Shown: piece by piece, positions 45,701 to 55,221 of the stretch
Position numbering within the stretch: the first letter of the stretch is position 1
How the letters are laid out: each line of letters starts with the position of its first letter
DNA from: Rhabdophis nuchalis
Lineage: Eukaryota > Chordata > Lepidosauria > Squamata > Natricidae
Length of the DNA: 64,000 nucleotides
Assembly: GCA_039707465.1 (NCBI GenBank)
Contig: CM077644.1
Span: 198,435,962 to 198,499,961 of the forward strand
Direction: 5' to 3'
Made by a program: the position numbers and the translations under genes
Notes under the pieces: generated by a model
Told to the model about the DNA's origin: nothing
The model's input: the letters and a program-made list of their open reading frames with translations, nothing else
Database searches by the model: none

Positions 45701-46696
45701 ATATTTTTAAGTGTACTTTGATTTTCATTTTTGCTTTTTTTCACTCCAACAATAAAAAATTGTAGGGTAATTCATGTTGAAGATCAGCTTTTAAAAATGT
45801 AGCTTTCTCACTGTAACACTTCAACAATTTTAAAAAGGTTGTTCAAAGTAATTTATCTTACGACATGTCAAAATTCTTTAAAGTGAAGACTTCTTTATTA
45901 ACAGTCATTTTCAATTTGAAATTAACTTTGATATGTTGCCCTTCCTGTCACTGTTTTTTGACTTGGGATGAATAGCAGGAATCCCATAAATCATAAATTC
46001 AGAGCAAAAGCTTGTTATCCGTTGCAGATATTTGTTAAAGAAAAACAGATTTCAATTTAACACACACACACACTATCATCAACAAAAGCCAATCTCAACA
46101 ACTGTTTTATATCATGTCTGCCTTATTTTGAAAAAGAGCTTAAAACAGAATGCATATTCTGGATAGTTTAGATTAGTTGCAAAACTTTTTATAACATTTG
46201 AAAAGAAAGCAGCCTTTTCTTGTGTACAGTACTCCATCCAAACAAACTCTAATGAATATGACAATATATTTTAGGTAATCAGAGAAACATTAATCTGATT
46301 TATTATTTTTTTTATATCAAGGCCATTCAAATCCTACAAGTCATAATTAACATAACTCTTATATTGCTTAACCTTCTGCAGTAACACTTGATAAAGGCAT
46401 TGGCATGGCAGTGTCTGTACAAAACTGTTAGTGCAGGCTAATATGGTATTATGACCATCTAACTATTTGAAGATCTCCAATGAGATCTTGGCAATCTATT
46501 TCAATACCTGATTGAAGAAGCCTTTTGTGACATTTAGTTCAAGCCTGATTGCCATTTTAATCCATTGGTTTTTCTCCTGATTTGGGTGCTGTTTAATTGA
46601 AAACAGTTTTCTTATATTTTGTCCTGGTCAATTTTATAACCATTTACTAAATATTGTAAGCTGCTTAGAAGCAAGTAAACAAATATATTCCATGTA
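42780..46696. other. AT-rich DNA, no gene seen
   Basis: About 3.9 kb with only short chance frames, small (CA)n tracts near 44890-44935 and 46061-46072, and no recognised repeat. Confidence 0.45.
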
Positions 46697-46935
46697 TCTA
46701 TATAAATAAAAATGTAAAATAGTTTGTGCAAAGCTGCTAATCTCAGAAAGTACTGTACCGATCGACACCAAATTTTCACTCAATGTTCCCAAGGACTTCA
46801 GATGCAATCATACGTACTTTTGTGTGGCTGGCACATGTGTGTCATGTGCAAGCAGCACAAATGTAAAAGGTACTCACTTCTCAGGTTTTCACCTCCCTGT
46901 AGCTCCTCCCATCTGGCTGCTTCGTATGATGCATC

Positions 46936-46940
46936 ATGCA
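46936..46940. other. left target duplication ATGCA of Gypsy element
   Basis: ATGCA directly precedes the 5' LTR and recurs at 51965-51969 directly after the 3' LTR. Five base pairs is the usual Gypsy duplication length. Confidence 0.93.
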
Positions 46941-47239
46941 TGTTGAGTCCTCAGGTCTACCACCCAGACAGCAAGTCTGGTAACCTGTGAGTCACCGCAT
47001 TCCAGAACAGATCAGGCAGCTGCGTTAATTGACTGAGACGAGCTGACTGGAATCTGTCTGGAAAGGAGTTACAATGTTGCAATTGCTTGCTAGGAGTTTT
47101 CCTGCCTGGTAACTCTATATAAGAGGTTGCCAGAGAAGAAACCTTGCCAGTTGAATCTTGAGTGTGTTGTAAATAGTGTGAATAAACATTCCTGTTGTTT
47201 TGACCATGCCTGAGTCGGAATCCTTTGTCTGATCTAACA
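46941..47239 (+). repeat. 5' LTR, 299 bp
   Basis: It starts TGTTGAGTCC and ends GATCTAACA. A TATA-like CTATATAAGAGG (47112-47123) and AATAAACATTCC (47180-47191) with a poly(A)-signal-like AATAAA lie in the expected order, giving U3, R and U5. It differs from the 3' LTR at about five sites. Confidence 0.95.
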
Positions 47240-47240
47240 C

Positions 47241-47258
47241 TGGCGACGAAGGTGGGAT
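47241..47258 (+). other. putative primer-binding site
   Basis: TGGCGACGAAGGTGGGAT starts two bases after the LTR. The leading TGG pairs with the CCA end of a tRNA. I cannot name the tRNA from memory. Confidence 0.6.
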
Positions 47259-47331
47259 TCAGGCCGTGTCTTTAGACACAACAGGGAACGAAGCCTCAAC
47301 CAACGAGCGCAGAACAACGCACAGCCCCATC

Positions 47332-50300
47332 ATGGCCATGGCGACAATGCCTCCGTTTGCGCAGTTCGACCCGATGAAGGAACAATGGGCTTCCTTCTTA
47401 GCCCGTTTCGAGTGCTTCCTGATAGTGAGTGACTACGGCGAACTCGCGCCTGCAAGGAAGCTGAGCCTTTTCCTCCAGTGCGGCGGCCCAGAATTGTTCG
47501 CTACTGCCCGAACCATAGCAGCACCCGCCGCGGTACACCAAGTGCCCTGGGACGATCTCCTGGGCCGCCTGAGAGCACACTACGCGCCTGTACCTTCCTG
47601 CATAGCACACCGCTACGCATTCAGGCAATGTGTGCAACAACCGCAACAATCAGTAGCCGAATTCCTTCAGAAATTGAGAGCCACCGCAATTCTCTGCGAG
47701 TTCCCCGCAGGCTTCCTGGAAGAATCCCTGCTGGAGCAGTTTGTATGCGGCGTAAAAGACATCCGCCTAAAGTGCCGCTTGCTCTCAAAAACTGTACTGA
47801 CTCTCGAGCAAGCGGTGGAAGAAGCCCGTGCGGCGGAATTGTCAGAGATTTCCACATCTGACATGGGCCGCGCGCGCCCTCCTCTCTTCCCCACCCCGCG
47901 AGCGTGTCTAGTGGACGAGATAGCCCCGCTAGACGAGATGGAGGAGGAAGACCAAGAGGAATGCTTGAGGGTGACCGGGCGTGTGCGTAATCGTGCATTC
48001 GCGCCCCAGCAGAAGTCCGGGAGCTGCATAGGCTGCGGAGGTGCCCACCAGAGACCTGAGTGCCCCTTCAAGGCATCAGTGTGCCGCAGATGTGGCAGGT
48101 GGGGACACCTAGCAGCCATGTGTCGTGCTGCTGCACCAACGACAACTTCAGCTGCTGCCTCCAGAGCCGCTCCACCAGAACAACAAGCGTCGCAGAAGCG
48201 TTCGAGACGCTACCAGCCACAGCCGACTGACTGCTTCGCGCTGTCGGAGATGCCCCCAGCTCTAAACTACGACCAGGCAGAGAGTATGAGACTGTCAACA
48301 ATGGTTTGCTTAGAGGGGGTGGGTGTAAAAATGGAAATAGACTCCGGGTCCTCTAGATCGCTTATTTCCTGGGCACAATTAATTAAGCTGCGCCCCCAGC
48401 TCAGGAAGCGAGTTCTCAGCCCCACGGCAACAATCCTAAAGGACTACCAGGGCTCGCAAATCCCCATTCTAGGACTGCATAGAGTGAGGGTAGACTACGG
48501 CTCCTTCCATGGATCCCTTCCCATCTTGGTTGTGGCCAAATCCCTAGCTGCCTTGATTGGATTGGACTGGTTTCCGGCCTTGGGACTGTCAGTCCAAGGA
48601 GTACACAGCGTGCCAGCCAGTTCTCCGGTAGACGTAGTGATCAGAGAGTTCAATGATGTCTTCGATGGCAGCCTAGGAACGTACAAGGGCACCCCCGTTT
48701 CCCTAAACCTGGATCCCCAGGTTGCTCCTGTCCGCTTGAAGGCCCGCAGGCTGCCGTTCGCGCTGAAGCCCAAGGTTGAAGCAGAATTAGATCGATTAGT
48801 GGCGCAGGGCGTGCTCGAACCCATCGATCAGGCAAAATGGGAGACCCCAATTGTGGTTCCCATTAAGCCCGACGGGTCCGTGAGGATCTGCGCCGACTAT
48901 AAGTCGACGATCAACCTCGGGCTTCAGGCGAACCCATACCCGGTTCCGGTAGTGCAAGACCTGCTCCACTCTTTGGGACGGGGTCGAGTGTTCGCGAAAC
49001 TGGATATGGCGCAGGCCTACCAACAGCTTCCGGTGGACGACGAGGCTGCGGAGGTGCAGACCATCGTCACCCACCGTGGGGCTTTCCGCTGTCGCCGCCT
49101 ACAATTCGGCGTGTCCGTGGCCCCGGGGATCTTCCAGAGCCTCATGGAGCGACTGCTCCATGGGCTCCCTGGCGTTGTACCGTACTTTGACGACGTCCTG
49201 ATTGCTGCTTCCAGCATATCAGAACTCGCCAAGACGTTGCGGAAGGTCCTCAGAGTTTTCAGGGGCGCGGGTTTAAAGTTGAAGTGCAGCAAATGTACGT
49301 TTGCTGCGCTGAGGGTGGAATTCCTGGGCTTCATGATTGATGCCCAAGGAATCCACCCAACCCCCTCCAAGGTCGAGGCCATCCAAAAAGCCCCCACTCC
49401 TGCCTCCAAAACGGAGCTGCAGGCATTCCTCGGCCTTTTAAATTTCTACGCGCCATTTATTCCCCACAAGGCATCGCTAGCCGAGCCGCTGCATCGGTTG
49501 CTCGACCGATCTGTGGCCTGGTGCTGGGGCAGCCACGAAGCACATGCGTTCGCGGCTGTCAAAGCCATGCTCACATCAGATGCGGTACTAGTCCAGTACC
49601 ATGACAGGCTTCCTCTGATGCTTGCATGCGATGCCTCCCCTTTTGGCCTGGGGGCTGTCCTTAGCCACGTCTTTCTAGACGGCTCGGAAGCCCCCATTGC
49701 TTTTTACTCCTGGACAATGTCTCAAACGGAGAGAAACTACAGCCAAATCGACAAGGAGGCTTTGGCTGTAGTATCCGGGATTAAGAAGTTCCACAATTAC
49801 CTCTATGGGCGGACTTTTTCTGTTGTCACGGACCACAAGCCACTCCTTGGGCTGTTGGCCGGTGACCGTCCGACCCCCCCCATCCTGTCGCCCAGGATGA
49901 CCCGCTGGACGGAATTCCTGGCAGCGTATGACTATACGCTGCTATACCGTCCCGGCAAGCAGATAGGGCATGCTGATGCCCTGAGCCGCTGCCCTCTCCC
50001 GGGGCCGGATCTGACCCCTGTGCCTGCCCTCTCTGTCCTGATGGTCACGGAGTCGGACTTGCCCCTGTCCTCATCCGCCTTCGCCGCTCACACCCGCGCA
50101 GACCCCGTCCTCTCCCAGGTCTGCCGATGGGTGCTGAGGGGCTGGCCTTCGGGCAGCATGGCCAAAGACTTTCGGCCTTACAAGTCACGCCAGCTGGAGC
50201 TCTCGCTCCATTGCGGGTGCTTGTGTTGGGGAGATCGGGTCATCGTCCCTTCCCCTCTCAGACACATGGTTCTTCAGTCGCTCCATGCCAACCACCCAGG

Positions 50301-51708
50301 CATCGTCCGTATGAAGGCTTTAGCCCGGAGCTATGTCTGGTGGCCTGGCATGGACGCTGAAGTGGCGGAATGGGTGGCCGCCTGCTCCTCCTGCCAATCG
50401 TCCCGGCCGGCCCCGCCGGTCTCCCCGCCGAGGGAGTGGGACGTCCCCAGGAGCCCGTGGTTCAGGCTCCACTTGGATTTTGCGGGTCCCTTCCATGGCC
50501 AGACTTTCCTTGTGGTGGTGGACGCGTTCTCCCGCTGGGTGGAGGTGATTATCATGGCTTCCACCACAGCGGAGAGCACAGTGCGCGCCTTGCGCCGCCT
50601 GTTCGCGACCCACGGGTTGCCGGACGTCATTGTGTCGGATAACAGGCCCCAATTTCAGTCCTCCACCTTCTTGGATTTTCTGGCCACCCAAGGGATCCGC
50701 CACGCGCCGGTTGCCCCTTATCACCCGGCGTCTAATGGACGCGTGGAACGAGCAGTCCGCTCGGCCAAGGAAGCCTTGGCCCGTTTGGATAAAGGGGACT
50801 GGCAGGCAAGGGTGGCTGCATACCTCTTGGGACAGCATGTCACACCTTGTCCGGCCACAGGGAAAAGCCCCGCAGAGCTCTTGATGGGCCGACGCTTGCG
50901 GACCACCCTGGACAGACTGCACCCCGATTACGACGGGTTGCAGAGGAACAACCTGCAGATTTCCGCCCCTCGCTTATTTAAAATTGGGGACCTAGTTTGG
51001 GCAAGGAACTTCTCAGGGGAGCCGCGATGGATTGCCGCCACCATTTTGGACTTAACTGGCCCCTGTTCTTACAGGGTTGGCCTTCATGATGGATCTGAGT
51101 GGCGGCGCCACCTGGATCAACTGAGGCGCCGCCTGCCTGAGACAGCCTTCACCACACCAGGCCGTTCCCGCCCGTTGGCCCCCGTTAGGCCGTTGTTCCC
51201 TGTTCAAGCCGAGCCGCAGTTTGGAAATCCTGAGACCCTTGCCTGTCCAGGCCTCTCCTCGTCAGGCACCACCTGGGGAGGCCGTCAGGACCATTCCACT
51301 CAACCTGATACTGAGCTGTGGGCCTCGCCCATCGGAGGCCCACCCTACCAGAACGCTGCCTGCCAGCAACCGTCAACTACCTCAAGCCCGGTCGCCACGC
51401 CCCCTCACCCGGACTTACTATTATCGCCAATTTCAGCTACGGCGACTCCACCTCCGGGGGCAGGCCGCGGTGACGTAGGCGAAAGCTCCACTCCCCGCAG
51501 GGAGGAGCTTCCACGGGACCTGCTGCCCGCGCCGAACTCTCCGCAGGAACTAAGGCGGTCGGGGCGGACCCAACACCGCCCCGCCTATCTGAACGAATAC
51601 GCGTGCGCATGTACTGTGATGGACAGAGAGCCTGGACACATGCGCACTGACTATGGGGGAAGGAGTGTTGAGTCCTCAGGTCTACGACTCAGACAGCAAG
51701 TCTGGTAA
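47332..51708 (+). CDS. Gypsy Gag-Pol polyprotein, intact
   Basis: This 1458-residue frame encodes the structural and enzyme proteins for copying element RNA and integrating the DNA. The frame is open from 47266, but 47332 is its first ATG. Gag comes first and ends with two CCHC zinc knuckles (residues 232-264). The protease active site is DSGS at 337. The RT catalytic loop is YFDD at 618-621. RNase H carboxylates include D767 (CDAS) and D834 (TDHKPL). Integrase has a zinc module (H985, H988, C1018, C1021) and a DDE triad D1049, D1103, E1139 with the usual 35-residue spacing, then a GPF/Y-like end near 1243-1247. No chromodomain is seen. An Arg (1105) stands in the SDNRPQF motif where Gly is usual. 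Gag and Pol share one frame without a shift signal. The stop TAA (51706-51708) lies inside the 3' LTR. Confidence 0.93.
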   Translation: MAMATMPPFAQFDPMKEQWASFLARFECFLIVSDYGELAPARKLSLFLQCGGPELFATARTIAAPAAVHQVPWDDLLGRLRAHYAPVPSCIAHRYAFRQCVQQPQQSVAEFLQKLRATAILCEFPAGFLEESLLEQFVCGVKDIRLKCRLLSKTVLTLEQAVEEARAAELSEISTSDMGRARPPLFPTPRACLVDEIAPLDEMEEEDQEECLRVTGRVRNRAFAPQQKSGSCIGCGGAHQRPECPFKASVCRRCGRWGHLAAMCRAAAPTTTSAAASRAAPPEQQASQKRSRRYQPQPTDCFALSEMPPALNYDQAESMRLSTMVCLEGVGVKMEIDSGSSRSLISWAQLIKLRPQLRKRVLSPTATILKDYQGSQIPILGLHRVRVDYGSFHGSLPILVVAKSLAALIGLDWFPALGLSVQGVHSVPASSPVDVVIREFNDVFDGSLGTYKGTPVSLNLDPQVAPVRLKARRLPFALKPKVEAELDRLVAQGVLEPIDQAKWETPIVVPIKPDGSVRICADYKSTINLGLQANPYPVPVVQDLLHSLGRGRVFAKLDMAQAYQQLPVDDEAAEVQTIVTHRGAFRCRRLQFGVSVAPGIFQSLMERLLHGLPGVVPYFDDVLIAASSISELAKTLRKVLRVFRGAGLKLKCSKCTFAALRVEFLGFMIDAQGIHPTPSKVEAIQKAPTPASKTELQAFLGLLNFYAPFIPHKASLAEPLHRLLDRSVAWCWGSHEAHAFAAVKAMLTSDAVLVQYHDRLPLMLACDASPFGLGAVLSHVFLDGSEAPIAFYSWTMSQTERNYSQIDKEALAVVSGIKKFHNYLYGRTFSVVTDHKPLLGLLAGDRPTPPILSPRMTRWTEFLAAYDYTLLYRPGKQIGHADALSRCPLPGPDLTPVPALSVLMVTESDLPLSSSAFAAHTRADPVLSQVCRWVLRGWPSGSMAKDFRPYKSRQLELSLHCGCLCWGDRVIVPSPLRHMVLQSLHANHPGIVRMKALARSYVWWPGMDAEVAEWVAACSSCQSSRPAPPVSPPREWDVPRSPWFRLHLDFAGPFHGQTFLVVVDAFSRWVEVIIMASTTAESTVRALRRLFATHGLPDVIVSDNRPQFQSSTFLDFLATQGIRHAPVAPYHPASNGRVERAVRSAKEALARLDKGDWQARVAAYLLGQHVTPCPATGKSPAELLMGRRLRTTLDRLHPDYDGLQRNNLQISAPRLFKIGDLVWARNFSGEPRWIAATILDLTGPCSYRVGLHDGSEWRRHLDQLRRRLPETAFTTPGRSRPLAPVRPLFPVQAEPQFGNPETLACPGLSSSGTTWGGRQDHSTQPDTELWASPIGGPPYQNAACQQPSTTSSPVATPPHPDLLLSPISATATPPPGAGRGDVGESSTPRREELPRDLLPAPNSPQELRRSGRTQHRPAYLNEYACACTVMDREPGHMRTDYGGRSVESSGLRLRQQVW
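51655..51665 (+). other. polypurine tract
   Basis: GGGGGAAGGAG directly precedes the TG of the 3' LTR, the position of the plus-strand primer. It is also coding, because the gag-pol frame runs through it. Confidence 0.88.
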
Positions 51709-51964
51709 CCTGTGAATCACCGCATTCCAGAACAGATCAGGCAGCTGCGTTAATTGACTGAGACGAGCTGACTGGAATCTGTCTGGAAAGGAGATACAAT
51801 GTTGCAATTGCTTGCTAGGAGTTTTCCTGCCTGGTAACTCTATATAAGAGGTTGCCAGAGAAGAAACCTTGCCAGTTGAATCTTGAGTGTGTTGTAAATA
51901 GTGTGAATAAACGTTCCTGTTGTTTTGACCATGCCTGAGTCGGAATCCTTTGTCTGATCTAACA
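51666..51964 (+). repeat. 3' LTR, 299 bp
   Basis: It has the same length as the 5' LTR, with differences near the start (CTACGACTC against CTACCACCC), at GTGA(A/G)TCACC, GGAG(A/T)TACA and AAAC(G/A)TTCC. ATGCA at 51965-51969 completes the target duplication. Confidence 0.95.
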
Positions 51965-52045
51965 ATGCACACACCCCAAACATTTCCAACAATCATTTCC
52001 TCAGCAACCAAATAAGCTTCCAACGTTCCCACACTGCATGGAGGT

Positions 52046-52205
52046 CTACTAGGCCGAAAACTAGGCATGGGGGGTGACACACTCCAAGATGGTCTATTTT
52101 TGGTCCCAGGAGGCTGTATGAATGCCTACTAGGCCCAAAACTAGGCATGGGGGGTGACACACTCCCAGATGGCCCATTTTTGGTCCCAGGAGTCTGTATG
52201 GTAGG
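52046..52205. repeat. 80-bp tandem duplication in Helitron-like element
   Basis: CTACTAGGC(C)GAAAACTAGGC...CTGTATG occurs at 52046 and 52126. GGCATGGGGGGTGACACACTCC is shared, with about six differences between the copies. Confidence 0.9.
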
Positions 52206-53430
52206 TAGGTAAGTAGAGGGATAGAGAGAGGGGGGGGAATACAGTAGGTAGGTAGGTAGAGGGATAGAGAGTGATAGGGAAAATACAGTTGGTAGGTAGA
52301 TAGGTAGGTAGGTAGGGGGATAAAGATAGAGAGAGGGAAAATATAGTAGGTAGGCAGGCAGGCAGGTAGAGGGATAGAGAGAGATAGGGAAAATACAGTT
52401 GGTAGGTAGATAGGTAGGTAGATAGGTAGGTAGGTAGGTAGGTAGGTAGGGGGATAAAGATAGAGAGAAGGAAAATACAGTAGGTAGGCAGGCAGGTAGG
52501 TAAGTAGAGGGATAGAGAGGAAGAACTACAGTAGGTAGGTAGGTAGAGGGATAGAGTGAGAGAGAAGGAGAAATACAGTAAGTCGGTAGGTAGGTAGGTA
52601 GGTAGGTAGGTAGGTAGGGGGATAGAGAGAGAGGGAGGGAGAAACACAGTAGATAGGTAGGTAGGTAGGTAGGTAGGTAGGTAGGTAGAGGGATAAATAG
52701 AGAGGGAGAAATACAGTAGGTAGGTAGGTAGAGGGATAGGGAGAGAGGGGAAATACAGTAGGTAGGTAGGTAGAGGGATAGAGAGAGAGAGGGAAAAATA
52801 CAGTAGGTAGGTAGGTAGAGGGATAGAGAGAGAGGGAAAATACAGTAGGTGGTAGGTAGGTAGGTAGAGGGATAGATAGAGGGAGAAATACAGTAGGTAG
52901 GTAGGTAGAGGGATAGAGAGAGAGAGGGAGAAATACGGTAGGTAGGTAGATAGGTAGGTAGGTAGGTAGGTAGGTAGAGGGATAGAGTGAGAGAGATGTA
53001 GAAATACAGTAGGTAGGCAGGTAGAGGGATAGAGAGAGGGAAAAATACAGTAGGTGGGTAGGTAGAGGGATAGAGAGAGGGAGAAACACGGTAGGTAGGT
53101 AGGTAGGTAGGTAGGTAGGTAGGTAGGTAGGTAGGTAGGTAGGTAGGTATGTAGAGGGATAAATAGAGAGAGAAATACAGTAGGTAGGTAGAGGGATAGA
53201 GAGATTGAGGGAAAATACAGTAGGTAGGTAGGTAGGTAGGTAGGTAGGTAGGTAGGTAGAGGGATAGAGAGAGGCAGAAATACAGTAGGTAGGTAGGTAG
53301 AGGGATAGAGAAAGAGAGGGAAAAATACAATAGGTAGATAGGTAGAGGGATATATATATAGAGAGAGGGAAAAATACAGTAGGTAGGTAGGTAGTTGGAT
53401 AGAAGGGGAAATACAGTAGGTAGGTAGGTT
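52200..53430. repeat. compound minisatellite (GGTA)n + GAGGGATAGAGAG...TACAGTA
   Basis: Roughly twenty-five blocks repeat the pattern: a run of 2-13 GGTA/GGCA units, then GAGGGATA(GA)n or GGGGATAAAGATAGAGAG, then a GGGAAAATACAGTA-type link. Block length varies widely because the GGTA run changes. Minus-strand frames of 325-461 codons rich in YLPT repeats arise from this and are not genes. Confidence 0.93.
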
Positions 53431-53515
53431 GTGGGTTATACGGTGGTTGTGTGTACATGTTTGTGTGTGAAGGTGTACATCTACACACAGATTGGTTGGC
53501 CATTTAACCAGACTG

Positions 53516-53547
53516 GGCCACAGCAACGCGTGGCCGGGTACAGCTAG
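53516..53547 (+). other. Helitron 3' terminal hairpin and CTAG end
   Basis: The stem GGCCAC/GTGGCC encloses the 8-nt loop AGCAACGC. The element ends 12 nt later at CTAG. In Helitrons this hairpin acts as the termination signal for rolling-circle transfer. Confidence 0.8.
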
Positions 53548-53548
53548 T

Positions 53549-54085
53549 ACATCATAAAAATGCTATCTTATACTTTTTCTTTATAAGACTTCAAAACAGC
53601 ATCAGAATTAAAATATCAATCTCCCATCAATGAACTCTGAACAAGTGTCTGAATTTTAATTCTGAACCTCTGTCCCTATTCTGAACTATATTTGCTAAAG
53701 GTTAATTGGTATCCTGTCACTGAAATCAGCATTTTGTGTCTTTGGGACACTATTTACACTTCATTTAGAACTGTAAAAATCTTTTCCCATTGCCTTAAGA
53801 TCATAAATGTTCCATTACCAAGAAGATTCTTTTCATTAGTTACGGGAATTTAAGCAATCAATAAGAAGATAAATGAGAAAAAAGGCACAAATAATGAAGA
53901 ATCCTGAACAGAAAAACCTGGACAAATTTTGCCAAAAATGATATAAAAAGAGAGTTTAGGAGCATGACGCTATGGGTAGTTTTGCATACATTTTAAAAAT
54001 AGTTACGATAACCCAAGGTCTTTCTTACATATAACTCAAAATAAGAGGAAATCTGAGTGGAGATGATAGATGGATTCATTGAATC
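53549..54085. other. AT-rich DNA, no gene seen
   Basis: Unique-looking sequence between the Helitron-like 3' end and the next LINE. Confidence 0.45.
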
Positions 54086-54802
54086 CTTCGCACCGTCACT
54101 CAAGCACTCGTTACATCCCGCCTAGACTACTGCAATGCTCTCTACATGGGGCTCCCCTTGAGGTGCACCCGGAGGCTCCAGTTAGTACAGAATGCGGCCG
54201 CATGGGGGATCTTGGGAGCCTCACCATATTCCCATGTAACACCTCTCTTGCGCGAGCTGCACTGGCTACCAGTGACCTTCCGGGTGCGCTTCAAGGTGTT
54301 GGTAACCATCTTTAAAATGCTCCATGACACGGGGCCCAGCTACTTGCGGGATCGCCTCCTACCACATACCTCCCTTCGGCCGATCTGCTCCCACAGAGAG
54401 GGCCTTCTCAGGGTGCCATCTGCTGGTCAATGCCGGCTAGCAGCCCCCAGGGGAAGGGCCTTCTCTGTGGTGGGCCCAGCCCTCTGGAACGACCTACCCC
54501 CCGAACTTCGTACTACCACGGACCTTCGCCTCTTCCGCCGATTGCTCAAGACGCACTTTTTTCATCTAGCTGGCCTAGCCTAGATCCTGATGTAATTACT
54601 ACAGATTTAGCTACTGAATTTTAACATTTTTAACAGTTTTAACTACATTTTAGCACAGGCCACATTTAATTTAATTACATTTTAAGTGATATGATTGTAT
54701 TTATTATTGTCTGTTTGTTGTATTCTTTTTAATTTTCCCTGCGTCCCATTGGGGAGATAGGAGCAGTATAGAAATGGAAATAAAGTTAAAGTTAAAGTTA
54801 AA
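54086..54802 (+). mobile_element. L2-like LINE 3' end, (GTTAAA)n tail
   Basis: It begins in the RT C-terminal region (CGCACCGTCACTCAAGCACT), continues through the coding end and a 3' UTR with CCCATTGGGGAGATAGGAGCAG, and ends with AAAGTTAAAGTTAAAGTTAAAG. The GTTAAA tail is shared with the 55205 copy and separates them from the (AATA)n copies at 3.6 and 5.3 kb. Confidence 0.82.
54146..54583 (+). pseudogene. L2-like polyprotein C-terminus, open fragment
   Basis: There are 145 uninterrupted codons, MGLPLRCTRRLQLVQNAAAWG...ALWNDLPPELRTTTDLRLF to the natural stop. It is the same length and region as the frame at 15341-15778. It has no catalytic residues, being only the part after the RT thumb. Confidence 0.75.
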
Positions 54803-55221
54803 GAATGTACATTCTAATTTAGCTTTTCCAGACCTAAACTTTCATTGATGAATAAAACATATTAAAAATCTTCCATGGAATAGGAACTCAGTTTCCTCAA
54901 TTTGCATAGATATATTTAGAACTATAGGTGTCAGTATTTGAACATTATTATTATTTTATTTTTTTCTATAGATCTCAAGAAAGGTCTTCTTGAGCAATCT
55001 GATCACATGCTCTGAAAAGAATTTTATGTTACTCCTCTAATGAATGGTTTAAAGGCTTTAATGTAATTTTTGTTGTAATTTATACCCTAATTCTTAATTT
55101 TTGATGTTATAGATTATTAATATTTGTATAACATTGAAATATTAAAATGATATTCTGATTTTTGTTTTCACACTTAGATTACCACTAGTATTATTGTTTC
55201 GACCTTGTTAATCCAGATGAC

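Larger units (their letters stand above)
46941..51964 (+). mobile_element. full-length Ty3/Gypsy retrotransposon
   Basis: The element has two 299-bp LTRs (TG...CA), a 5-bp ATGCA duplication, a TGG-starting primer site, one intact gag-pol frame and a polypurine tract. The order protease-RT-RNase H-integrase is that of Ty3/Gypsy. The single fused frame and the RT/RNase H sequence resemble vertebrate Mag-type elements, often labelled K02A2.6-like; that is from memory. LTRs differ at about 5 of 299 positions, so the insertion is young, and it lies inside an older Helitron-like element. Confidence 0.95.
46697..53547 (+). mobile_element. non-autonomous Helitron-like element, split by Gypsy
   Basis: The 5' end reads TCTATATAAATAAAAATGTA, a typical Helitron start, preceded by A (46696). 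The 3' end has a perfect 6-bp stem (GGCCAC 53516-53521, GTGGCC 53530-53535), then 12 nt ending CTAG, followed by T (53548). The ends TC and CTRR, a hairpin just upstream of the 3' end, and insertion between A and T without duplication define Helitrons. Removing the 5024-bp Gypsy insert plus one 5-bp duplication leaves about 1.82 kb. There is no Rep or helicase, so it would need a partner. Much of the 3' half is a GGTA-rich minisatellite. The ends fit well, but the family was not checked against a library. Confidence 0.78.

Noticed and set aside
46724..46990. 88-codon frame at the left edge of the Gypsy element
   Set aside because: It crosses the junction between Helitron-like DNA and the LTR, so it cannot be an ancestral gene.
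47398..51478. Many frames of 60-200 codons on both strands inside gag-pol
   Set aside because: They are shadows of the intact 1458-codon frame, with no motifs of their own.
51993..53526. Minus-strand frames of 325-461 codons rich in YLPTYLPTY
   Set aside because: They are translations of the GGTA minisatellite. Three frames are open at once, as expected from a low-complexity repeat without stops, and there is no gene context.
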